Part shown: positions 1-5,672 of the stretch, piece by piece
Position numbering within the stretch: the stretch's first letter is position 1
Layout of the letters: each line of letters opens with the position of its first letter
NCBI GenBank assembly: GCA_937886455.1
Contig: CALGCU010000180.1
Location: 1 to 5,672 of the forward strand
DNA: 5,672 bases
From: an uncultured Bacteroidales bacterium
Lineage (GTDB): Bacteria > Bacteroidota > Bacteroidia > Bacteroidales > Paludibacteraceae
Direction: 5' to 3'
Notes under the pieces: model-generated
The model's input: only the letters and a program-made list of their open reading frames with translations
The model's database searches: none
Told to the model about the DNA's origin: nothing
Made by a program: the position numbers and the translations under genes

Positions 1-835
1 CCGCCTTTTCGTAAATCTTCGCCAAGTCAGAATAGAGTGAACCCGGCATAGAGTCTTTAGAAGGGATTTGGTCCATACGGTTAGACACAATAGCCAATGC
101 ATCCGCATAGGAGGTCATATCCGTAAGCAGAACAAGAACCTTTTGGTTTTTCTCCACAGCAAAATATTCAGCAGCTGTAAGCGCCATATCCGGAATAAGG
201 AGACGCTCAACAGGGGGATTTTCAGTAGTATTTACAAATGACACAATGCGGTCGAGTACTCCGGCATTGTTAAACACATTTTTAAAATAGAGGTAGTCAT
301 CATTTGTAAGTCCCATACCCCCAAGAATAATTTTGTCAGCCTTAGCACGGAGTGCCACATTTGCCATTACTTGGTTGTACGGTTGGTCAGGGTCAGCAAA
401 GAATGGAATTTTCTGACCAGACACGAGTGTATTGTTCAAGTCAATACCAGCAATACCCGTTGCGATAAGTTCAGAAGGTTGTTTACGACGTACCGGATTA
501 ACAGAAGGTCCGCCAATTTCCACTTCTTCACCTTCAATAGCAGGGCCCCCATCGATAGGTTCACCAAAAGCGTTAAAGAAACGACCTGCGAGTTGTTCGC
601 TCACTTTCAAAGAAGGAGCTTTACCAAGAAAGATTACCTCAGCATTAGTAGGGATACCTTCCGTACCGCCAAACACTTGTAGTGTAACCTCATTTCCCAT
701 AATTCGTACCACCTGAGCCAATTTTCCATTAACGGTAGCGAGTTCGTCATTACCTACCCCATCCGCTTTCAAAGAACACGTAGCCTTAGTGATAGCTGTA
801 ATCTTAGTATATATCTTTTGAAATGCTTGTGCCAT
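1..835 (-). CDS. atpB: V-type ATP synthase subunit B (non-catalytic), 3'-truncated by window edge
   Basis: Non-catalytic nucleotide-binding subunit of the V1 head; it alternates with subunit A in the A3B3 ring that makes or hydrolyses ATP on the cytoplasmic side of the membrane. Reading from ATG at 835, 278 codons are open to the window edge; related B subunits have about 430-470 residues, so roughly 60% is present. Visible features are the N-terminal beta-barrel with FGGTEGI (55-61), the hinge GRFFNAFGEPIDGGP (84-98), and the stretch GQKIPFFADPDQPYN (140-154) where subunit A has its P-loop. That stretch lacks GxxxxGK[T/S], as expected for B. A Walker B-like segment VLVLLTDMTSYADAL (233-247) and MPGSLYSDLAKIYEKA (263-278) follow, the latter matching the family's PGYMYTDLATIYERAG region. 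The start lies 10 bases after the subunit A stop with no clear ribosome binding site, suggesting coupled translation. The arginine finger expected further on is outside the window. Subunit identity is firm; the symbol follows V-ATPase nomenclature. Confidence 0.96.
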   Translation of the reverse strand, partial: MAQAFQKIYTKITAITKATCSLKADGVGNDELATVNGKLAQVVRIMGNEVTLQVFGGTEGIPTNAEVIFLGKAPSLKVSEQLAGRFFNAFGEPIDGGPAIEGEEVEIGGPSVNPVRRKQPSELIATGIAGIDLNNTLVSGQKIPFFADPDQPYNQVMANVALRAKADKIILGGMGLTNDDYLYFKNVFNNAGVLDRIVSFVNTTENPPVERLLIPDMALTAAEYFAVEKNQKVLVLLTDMTSYADALAIVSNRMDQIPSKDSMPGSLYSDLAKIYEKA

Positions 836-845
836 AATCTACTTG

Positions 846-2612
846 CTATTTAATATTTTTAATTTGTTTTTCTGCCAACAGTTCGTTCAATTTGCTTTGA
901 TAATCCACAAAACTATCAGAATGGAACTCACTATAGTTCATCTGTTTACAGATATTGATTATGCGTTTAAAATAGTCACTTACGTCTAAGAAGTTGTTAA
1001 AGTCATAGTCATGATTACAGATATCAATCACGAGGTCTAACATATACTTTTGACGTTCAAGCGGGCATACAGCATCAATCTTATCGAAAGCATCTTGTTG
1101 TAGGATAACAAAGTCCACCACTTCCGATTTCCAGAAAGTTTCATGGTAATCAACAGGCACACCATCATCACCCAAGATGTTGATTTGTTCCTGTACCTCT
1201 TTACCTCTTTGGAGCAATGTTTTGATTTCATTAACCTTTTGTGTCCAATCCGGAGAGATAATTTCAGAAATATATTCTTCAAACTCCGGATATTCGATGT
1301 ATTTAGAATAACTATCAATAGGATTTACAGCCGGATAGCGTTTACGGTCAGCACGGCTTTGTTCAAGTGCATAGAAACAACGTGCCGCTTTTTTTGTACC
1401 TTCAGTCACAGGCTCTTTCAAGTTACCACCAGCAGGAGACACAGTACCGATAAACGTAATAGAACCGGTAGCGCCGTTTTTGAGATGTACATATCCCGCA
1501 CGGCTATAGAAAGCACCAATAATAGCCGAAAGGTCCATTGGGAAAGCATCTTGTCCAGGTAGTTCCTCCATGCGGTTGGACATTTCGCGAAGTGCTTGTG
1601 CCCAACGAGAAGTAGAATCAGCCATAAGTAACACTTTCAATCCCATCGCACGGTAGTACTCAGCAATGGTCATTGCCGTGTACACAGACGCTTCACGTGA
1701 AGCCACAGGCATGTTAGAAGTGTTGGCGATAATAATAGTACGTTCCATCAACTTACGTCCGGTGTGTGGGTCTTCCAATTCCGGGAATTCAACAAATATT
1801 TCCACCACCTCATTAGCACGTTCACCACATGCAGCCATAATTACGATGTCAGCATCAGCTTGTTTAGAAATAGCATGTTGAAGCACTGTTTTACCCGTAC
1901 CGAAAGGACCCGGTATAAATCCTGTACCACCTTCGACTATAGGATTAACCGTGTCTATGGTTCTTACCCCCGTTTCCAGTAAGCGGAAAGGTCTTGGTTT
2001 GTCAGTATGCACCAAGATAGCCTTTTTGACAGGCCACTTCTGAATCATGTTAATTTCATGGTCATTTCCATCTTCATCCGTGATTACTGCAATGGTATCA
2101 TGAATGGTGTATTGTCCAGGTTCAACTATTGACTTGACAGTGTATGATCCTTCCATTACGAAAGGCACCATAATCTTATGCGGTTGGAAATTTTCTTCCA
2201 CTTCTCCCAGCCACGTAGCAGCTTCCACTTTGTCTCCCACTTGTGCCAGAGGTTTGAAGTCCCATAGTTTATCACTATCCAATGGGAAGTTATATTCTCC
2301 ACGTTTCAAGAACACTCCAGTCAATTTATCCAGGTCATTTTGCAAACCGTCATAGTTACGAGAGAGCATACCCGGTCCGAGTGTTACTTCCAACATGTGT
2401 CCGGTGAATTCCACTTCATTTCCGACTTTCAGTCCACGTGTGCTTTCAAACACCTGCACGAAGACATTATCGCCGTTCACTTTCAATACCTCAGCCATGA
2501 GTTTTACATCTCCGAGTGAGATATAGCAAATTTCGTTTTGTGCTACAGGTCCATCCACTTCCACAGTTACGAGGTTGGAGATGATTCCTTTTACTTTTCC
2601 TTTTGTTGCCAT
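846..2612 (-). CDS. atpA: V-type ATP synthase subunit A (catalytic)
   Basis: Catalytic subunit of the V1 head (ATP + H2O <-> ADP + Pi, coupled to H+ or Na+ movement through V0). The 588 residues are full length for the family. The N-terminal beta-barrel (about 1-75) is followed by the A-specific bulge domain (about 115-195), which separates A from B and from F1 beta. The P-loop is GPFGTGKT (235-242; Lys241, Thr242). ACGERANEV (261-269) carries the catalytic glutamate Glu264 and Arg265. MERTIIIANTSNMPVASREA (289-308) and the Walker B segment LLMADSTSRWAQALREM (328-344) follow, then SPAGGNLKEPVT (392-403) and RYPAVNPIDSYSKY (425-438); the rest is the helical C-terminal domain. All catalytic residues I can place are present. 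GERA, SPAGGN and YPAVNP differ from the archaeal/Thermus forms (GERG, SPPGGD, FPAIN) and resemble the chlamydia/spirochaete branch as I remember it. The gene follows the DUF2764 gene after 51 A/T-rich bases and precedes subunit B by 10. Confidence 0.98.
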   Translation of the reverse strand: MATKGKVKGIISNLVTVEVDGPVAQNEICYISLGDVKLMAEVLKVNGDNVFVQVFESTRGLKVGNEVEFTGHMLEVTLGPGMLSRNYDGLQNDLDKLTGVFLKRGEYNFPLDSDKLWDFKPLAQVGDKVEAATWLGEVEENFQPHKIMVPFVMEGSYTVKSIVEPGQYTIHDTIAVITDEDGNDHEINMIQKWPVKKAILVHTDKPRPFRLLETGVRTIDTVNPIVEGGTGFIPGPFGTGKTVLQHAISKQADADIVIMAACGERANEVVEIFVEFPELEDPHTGRKLMERTIIIANTSNMPVASREASVYTAMTIAEYYRAMGLKVLLMADSTSRWAQALREMSNRMEELPGQDAFPMDLSAIIGAFYSRAGYVHLKNGATGSITFIGTVSPAGGNLKEPVTEGTKKAARCFYALEQSRADRKRYPAVNPIDSYSKYIEYPEFEEYISEIISPDWTQKVNEIKTLLQRGKEVQEQINILGDDGVPVDYHETFWKSEVVDFVILQQDAFDKIDAVCPLERQKYMLDLVIDICNHDYDFNNFLDVSDYFKRIINICKQMNYSEFHSDSFVDYQSKLNELLAEKQIKNIK

Positions 2613-2663
2613 ATTATGGATATTTATTATTTCTTTCTATTTCTATATTAATTGAGGACTTTA

Positions 2664-3491
2664 TTAGAATGTCACCTCTTTTTTGAAGTCATTCATCATA
2701 TCTTGGAAAACCTTTCTTCCCTTTTCAGTAGTAAGTCCATCCCAACGTTGTAGAAGTTCACATTGCAACCAGAATGCAAGGATTTTCTCTACCGAGAATG
2801 GGCACATAATGATGTGTTCTTCAAGCCAATTCCATTTCAAAGCATCCAGTTTCTTTTCCCTTTCCAACAAGTCAGCCATTTCAGCTATTCTTGCCACCTC
2901 TTCATACGATTCAAAGATGTCGGTTAAGTCAAAGTCTCTGGCATTGCTTGTTTTTAAATTCTTAGCCACTTCGTTGTTTCCTACTACACGTTTCTTCAGG
3001 TCCCATCCTTGTTTTTTACATGTGATAGCTACCAATAGATTGTTCACATTCAAATTGAATTCAAACCATGCTGCCAAAAATTTATTCTTGCATGCCATAG
3101 CACACGCATAGTATTCAGCCGCCAAGATATCTTCCATGAGGAGTTCTTGTTGGTTGTCATTGTACTTGGCATAAAACGATTGGAAGTAGGTGAGGAGTGT
3201 TTTTTGTGCCTTTCTTTTCTCCACCACCTTTCCATCTTCTTGGTAGGCTTCTTTCCATATATTCCAATCCTCTTCCGTCATTACAGCCAAAGGGTGTGGT
3301 TGTTCATCCTTTTCTTGCAATAATACCAAAAGGTGTTGGTTGTCATACTTCATGCGTAGCAGATGAAAGAGGTGGAGGTCATTTTTCGACAGAACGCCTT
3401 CCAATTCAGTTGCCAAATCTATCAACGAAATAGCCTTAGTATCTGACAAATGAATATCAGCTAATCCTGCAATGGTATAATAATAATTCAT
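2664..3491 (-). CDS. DUF2764 family protein, probable V-ATPase subunit C equivalent
   Basis: A soluble, mostly helical protein of 275 residues with no signal peptide or membrane segment. I assign it to DUF2764 from the opening MNYYYTIAGLADIHLSD, its length, and its place between V-ATPase E and A, where chlamydial and Borrelia operons carry an uncharacterised protein. A charged helical stretch (about 72-120) is followed by FEFNLNVNNLLVAI (143-156), reminiscent of the D..N motif in the three-helix repeats of subunit C (AC39/d), and by the C-terminal PFSVEKILAFWLQCELLQRW (231-250). Subunit C caps the central stalk and joins V1 to the membrane ring. No other C candidate is present, so a C-like role is inferred, not shown. 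C proteins usually have about 320-390 residues, so this one is shorter. I chose ATG 3491 because AAAGGAG lies 11 bases upstream; the in-frame GTG at 3524 has no such site and falls inside a small inverted repeat. Family call is good, function moderate. Confidence 0.88.
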   Translation of the reverse strand: MNYYYTIAGLADIHLSDTKAISLIDLATELEGVLSKNDLHLFHLLRMKYDNQHLLVLLQEKDEQPHPLAVMTEEDWNIWKEAYQEDGKVVEKRKAQKTLLTYFQSFYAKYNDNQQELLMEDILAAEYYACAMACKNKFLAAWFEFNLNVNNLLVAITCKKQGWDLKKRVVGNNEVAKNLKTSNARDFDLTDIFESYEEVARIAEMADLLEREKKLDALKWNWLEEHIIMCPFSVEKILAFWLQCELLQRWDGLTTEKGRKVFQDMMNDFKKEVTF

Positions 3492-3502
3492 GGTGTTATC
3501 TT

Positions 3503-3509
3503 CTCCTTT
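3503..3509 (-). promoter_or_regulatory. Ribosome binding site of the DUF2764 gene
   Basis: Read on the minus strand this is AAAGGAG, 11 bases before ATG 3491. It is the only good Shine-Dalgarno match placed ahead of a start codon in the window; the other genes have A-rich leaders, as is common in Bacteroidetes. It decides the start in favour of ATG 3491 over the upstream in-frame GTG at 3524. Confidence 0.6.
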
Positions 3510-3519
3510 CAGTAATCTT

Positions 3520-3534
3520 GACACTCAAAGTGTC
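3520..3534 (-). repeat. Small perfect inverted repeat in the E to DUF2764 gap
   Basis: GACACT and AGTGTC form a perfect 6-base stem with a 3-base loop, starting 9 bases after the subunit E stop codon and ending about 10 bases before the AAAGGAG site of the next gene. No T-run follows, so it is not an intrinsic terminator. It could be a mild stability or processing element in the polycistronic mRNA, or chance. The repeat itself is plain in the sequence; any role is a guess. Confidence 0.4.
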
Positions 3535-3543
3535 TCCACGAAT

Positions 3544-4143
3544 TTATTTTTCTGCAAAAAGCATTTGCACTAATTTCGGTCTGAGGAAAGCTTTAAAATA
3601 TGCTTCAAACTCTGCATCACCGAAGGTCACTTTATATGAGCCGTCAGCCGGCATAATGGCAAATTCAGCAGCCATTTTCTTAACTTCAGTTATTTTTACG
3701 CCTTTATCTAAGAGTTCTTTCACATTAGCAACAAAGTAGTCTGTGAGTTGTTGTGCTTCTTTAGTTTGAATCTCCACATTTCCGTTTTGTGCCCATTGCT
3801 TAGTCAGATCCGCAATTACTCCTCTAAGGAAGTCCGGATTGCTTGTAGCTTGTTTAACAGCCTTTTCCACCACAGTATTGCAGATGAGGTCAGTGACTTC
3901 AGTTTTGAGTGCATTTAAAGCTTGTTTAGCGAACAATTCCAGTTCAGCCTTTGTGTTTCTTTCTATGTCCTCCGCTTTCTTTTGGGCTTCCATTACGATT
4001 TGCTCTGCTTCTTTTTGTGCCTTATTCAAGGTCTCTTCAGCCTTTGCATTCGCTTCTGCTACTATTTTAGCAGCCTCTTGGTTGCCTTTTTCCACTCCTT
4101 CGGTGTAGATTTTTTCGGTAAGTTCTTGAAGTGTTGTATTCAT
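3544..4143 (-). CDS. atpE: V-type ATP synthase subunit E (peripheral stalk)
   Basis: Peripheral-stalk subunit that helps hold the A3B3 head still against rotor torque, binding near the top of the head through its C-terminal domain. The 199 residues match the family's usual 180-210. Residues about 8-80 are an Ala/Lys/Glu-rich helix with coiled-coil character (for example AKAEETLNKAQKEAEQIVME, 33-52), followed by a mixed alpha/beta domain (about 80-199) ending in FKAFLRPKLVQMLF (183-196). There is no signal peptide or transmembrane segment, so it is cytoplasmic, which argues against the F-type b subunit, since that has an N-terminal membrane anchor. It is the first ATPase gene, 74 bases after the lipoprotein gene and 52 before the DUF2764 start. 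The ATG has only a weak purine-rich leader (AAGAAGAAAG). In other V-ATPases E pairs with G/H, but no G/H gene is visible beside it. Low-complexity coiled coils are weak evidence alone; the call rests on length, layout and operon position. Confidence 0.9.
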   Translation of the reverse strand: MNTTLQELTEKIYTEGVEKGNQEAAKIVAEANAKAEETLNKAQKEAEQIVMEAQKKAEDIERNTKAELELFAKQALNALKTEVTDLICNTVVEKAVKQATSNPDFLRGVIADLTKQWAQNGNVEIQTKEAQQLTDYFVANVKELLDKGVKITEVKKMAAEFAIMPADGSYKVTFGDAEFEAYFKAFLRPKLVQMLFAEK

Positions 4144-4217
4144 TACTTTCTTCTTTATATGGTTATTTCAATTTTTATTTCAACAATACTGGGTATACAT
4201 TTGTTTTAGTTGGGGCA
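4144..4217 (-). other. Gap between lipoprotein gene and V-ATPase genes, no terminator seen
   Basis: This 74-base A/T-rich spacer contains no GC-rich hairpin with a T-run, so transcription probably continues from the lipoprotein gene into the ATPase genes. A partial match to the Bacteroidetes -7 box (TATTGTTG, 4188-4181; consensus TAnnTTTG) lacks a TTTG box 19-21 bases upstream, so I do not call a second promoter, although a weak one cannot be excluded. Confidence 0.4.
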
Positions 4218-5555
4218 TTATTTAACAAAATCCATTTCGTTTAATTTTGTTCTCCACACATCGCTATAGATTTTCGTTTTCGTCTTTCCTCCGACGAGAT
4301 AAATAAAGTTTGTTTCTTTTACCACCCATACAGATGGACAATTTCGAGGCTCATAGTCTTGCGGATAACGATTAAAGAGTGTGTCAGGTACAGTCCAGTT
4401 TAATCCCTCATCAATTGATTCAAACAGTTGCCCATCTATACCGTTGTTATCCTCATCCACGCCTCCAAACATCAAGAGTTTATCTCCATACTGCACAATG
4501 GTAGCTCCTGTGATATTCAAGAATTCAGGTTGTTCTACTGAGTAATCAATCCACACATCCCCATTTTCCGTACACCATCTATTATTTAAGGTTTTTCCAG
4601 ATTCAGAGACACCTCCCATTACCATTGCCTTCTCTGTATTAGTACGTGATAAGAAGGTCACAGCCGCATACTCAGCAACGGGGAATGATTCCGGTGTTTC
4701 AGTTTCCATAAACCATGTAGTTCCATCCATAGTACGTGCAAAGTAGTTTTTACCATCATCTGCTTTCACCGTTGCCCACAATGCCCCTTTGAAAGAGAAC
4801 AGCAAATTGATAAATGTAATGTTGTTTGCCGTTTGCTCCGTCCATGTTTGTCCATTTCCAGAGACAAAGAGTGTGCCATCACACACGACATAAAATTTTT
4901 CCCCATACACTTGTGCTTGTCTAAAGTCCACATCATTAGGCAAACCATTTATTTGTGTTTCCACCCATGATTTTGCATCATCGGACGTATATAGATAATT
5001 GCGTAATCCGTTGCTCATCATCCAATAAAAGCCTCTTCCTTTTCGCAATAACTTTTGTGAACTACCATCTCGATTAGATATTTGGTCACACAATTTTTCC
5101 CACACATACAAGTCAGGATTTACCTGATGTACATTTACCGTGATGGTATATTCCTTATGGTTTACACCATCAGCCGCATAGTTCAACAATCTATAAGGTT
5201 GTCGTGTAAAGTCAATCGTATCCGTGCCACTTAAGTAGATGGTATCATCTTCCACAAAGAGCAATGAACCTGCCGTACTTGCGAAAGTAAACTCAGGTAT
5301 CACGCTATCAATACGAGTTTGAAAAGGGAGTGAGTCTTTGTTATACACCAATCCATTATCTTGGTCAATGGTAAACACAGCCTTTTCCAAGTTTGGGATA
5401 CTATCGTTTTGTTTGAATTTCAAAGAGACCAAACGAGGATCATCAGACACCTCCACTTTTGAATTTCCTCCTCCCAGACATGCTGTCATTGACACAAACA
5501 ACATCGCTATCCACAGTGCAAGAACTATCTTATTTTTACGTACTTTTAACATCAT
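4218..5555 (-). CDS. DUF6242-like lipoprotein with Ig-like and Asp-box/kelch beta-propeller domains
   Basis: Predicted exported lipoprotein of 445 residues from ATG 5555 (a second ATG follows at once at 5552). A basic start (KVRKNK) leads into a hydrophobic segment and lipobox MTAC, with Cys26 as the lipidated residue. The following LGGGNSK lacks the acidic export signal of Bacteroidetes surface lipoproteins, so a periplasm-facing position is more likely. Residues about 40-142 look like a beta-rich Ig-type domain ending EYTITVNVHQ. The rest carries five Asp-box-like motifs (S/T-x-D-x-G-x-x-W) ending at Trp197, 238, 281, 335 and 387, the last a perfect SIDEGLNW. The later motifs alternate with kelch-like glycine pairs (VMGGV, LMFGGV, YLVGG), pointing to a beta-propeller that ends in SDVWRTKL. 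No enzymatic residues are apparent; propellers of this kind usually bind glycans or proteins. DUF6242 is assigned from memory of Bacteroidales proteins of this layout. An open frame runs up to TTG 5582, but that codon lies inside the promoter. Confidence 0.87.
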   Translation of the reverse strand: MMLKVRKNKIVLALWIAMLFVSMTACLGGGNSKVEVSDDPRLVSLKFKQNDSIPNLEKAVFTIDQDNGLVYNKDSLPFQTRIDSVIPEFTFASTAGSLLFVEDDTIYLSGTDTIDFTRQPYRLLNYAADGVNHKEYTITVNVHQVNPDLYVWEKLCDQISNRDGSSQKLLRKGRGFYWMMSNGLRNYLYTSDDAKSWVETQINGLPNDVDFRQAQVYGEKFYVVCDGTLFVSGNGQTWTEQTANNITFINLLFSFKGALWATVKADDGKNYFARTMDGTTWFMETETPESFPVAEYAAVTFLSRTNTEKAMVMGGVSESGKTLNNRWCTENGDVWIDYSVEQPEFLNITGATIVQYGDKLLMFGGVDEDNNGIDGQLFESIDEGLNWTVPDTLFNRYPQDYEPRNCPSVWVVKETNFIYLVGGKTKTKIYSDVWRTKLNEMDFVK

Positions 5556-5579
5556 AAGTTTCAAGATTCTAATTCCGAG

Positions 5580-5611
5580 CAAAGATAATAAAAAGGGTGT
5601 GAAATAACAAA
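5580..5611 (-). promoter_or_regulatory. Bacteroidetes-type promoter for the lipoprotein (and probably V-ATPase) genes
   Basis: On the minus strand a -33 box TTTG (5611-5608) is followed by exactly 20 bases and a -7 box TATCTTTG (5587-5580). This matches the Bacteroides primary-sigma consensus (TTTG, 19-21 bases, TAnnTTTG) at every defined base. Transcription should start near 5577-5573, leaving an untranslated leader of only about 20 bases before ATG 5555. The -33 box begins just past the stop codon of the preceding gene. The match is seen directly; activity is inferred. Confidence 0.68.
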
Positions 5612-5672
5612 TTAAACTATTACCTCCTTAGGTGGTGGTTCTGCTGCCTCCATAAGCATCAGTTTAAGGTCT
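5612..5672 (-). CDS. C-terminal end of an unidentified upstream gene (partial)
   Basis: One minus-strand frame is open from the window edge to a TAA at 5614-5612, giving 19 residues, DLKLMLMEAAEPPPKEVIV. The other two minus-strand frames hit stops within about 12 bases of the edge. The amphipathic helix-like start and the charged, proline-containing tail look like a real protein C-terminus. The stop abuts the promoter of the next gene, which is the usual compact layout for adjacent same-strand genes. The product cannot be identified from so short a piece. The tail codons happen to spell AAGGAGGT (5629-5622), which is not followed by a usable start codon. Confidence 0.5.
   Translation of the reverse strand, partial: DLKLMLMEAAEPPPKEVIV

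Noticed and set aside
140..154. Missing Walker A motif in subunit B read as a damaged gene
   Set aside because: A degenerate P-loop is normal for the non-catalytic B subunit; the frame is intact and the rest is well conserved.
371..716. Two overlapping plus-strand open frames opposite the subunit B gene
   Set aside because: Both are complements of conserved subunit B codons; neither resembles a protein family.
1143..1562. Plus-strand open frame of 139 codons inside the subunit A gene
   Set aside because: It is antisense to conserved catalytic and C-terminal coding sequence, and its translation has no recognisable domain.
2683..3111. Plus-strand open frame of 142 codons opposite the DUF2764 gene
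   Set aside because: Antisense to a well-supported gene; the Ser/Phe-rich translation is typical of the complement of Lys/Glu-rich helical coding sequence.
4181..4188. TATTGTTG as a -7 box of a separate promoter for the ATPase genes
   Set aside because: One mismatch to TAnnTTTG, and no TTTG box at 19-21 bases upstream.
4181..4207. Possible hairpin between AACAA and TTGTT in the spacer before subunit E
   Set aside because: Only about 5 A/T-rich pairs with a long loop and no T-run; too weak for a terminator.
5622..5629. AAGGAGGT on the minus strand, a near-perfect anti-16S match
   Set aside because: It lies inside the coding tail of the upstream gene, about 66 bases from ATG 5555. The only nearby start, TTG 5610, reads a 13-codon frame that stops at 5571-5569 and is out of frame with the lipoprotein. 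Probably chance codon use (Pro-Lys-Glu-Val).

Overview
The window looks like chromosomal DNA of a Bacteroidales bacterium (Bacteroides/Prevotella/Parabacteroides type; the genus cannot be fixed from the sequence). The evidence is a TTTG / TAnnTTTG promoter of the Bacteroidetes primary sigma factor, mostly A/T-rich leaders with little Shine-Dalgarno sequence, a DUF6242-type lipoprotein, and a V-type ATPase of the kind also found in spirochaetes and chlamydiae. Every gene lies on the minus strand, so transcription runs from high to low coordinates.

In transcription order: (1) the last 19 codons of an unidentified gene (5672-5612). (2) A promoter immediately after its stop codon (5611-5580). (3) A secreted lipoprotein of about 445 residues with an Ig-like N-terminal region and an Asp-box/kelch-like beta-propeller, best matched to DUF6242 (5555-4218). 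(4) V-ATPase subunit E, peripheral stalk (4143-3544). (5) A DUF2764 protein, the probable stand-in for subunit C (3491-2664). (6) V-ATPase catalytic subunit A (2612-846). (7) V-ATPase subunit B, non-catalytic, cut by the window edge after 278 residues (835-1). The gaps between genes 3 to 7 are 74, 52, 51 and 10 bases. None holds a convincing terminator, so the genes probably form one transcription unit continuing past position 1, where subunits D, I and K would be expected.

The ATPase genes encode a rotary ion pump or ATP synthase. Three A/B pairs form the catalytic ring, E is part of the peripheral stalk, and the DUF2764 protein probably links the V1 head to the membrane rotor. The order E-DUF2764-A-B matches the chlamydial and Borrelia V-ATPase operons as I remember them, and differs from the archaeal/Thermus order because no F or G/H gene lies among these genes. 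Whether the pump moves H+ or Na+ cannot be told here, because the membrane subunits are outside the window.

There is no gene-free stretch over 300 bases, and I see no RNA gene, mobile element, CRISPR array or origin. I found no clearly new system. The points most worth a second look are the predicted periplasmic beta-propeller lipoprotein leading the ATPase operon, the missing stalk subunits, and two translation starts that should be moved downstream.
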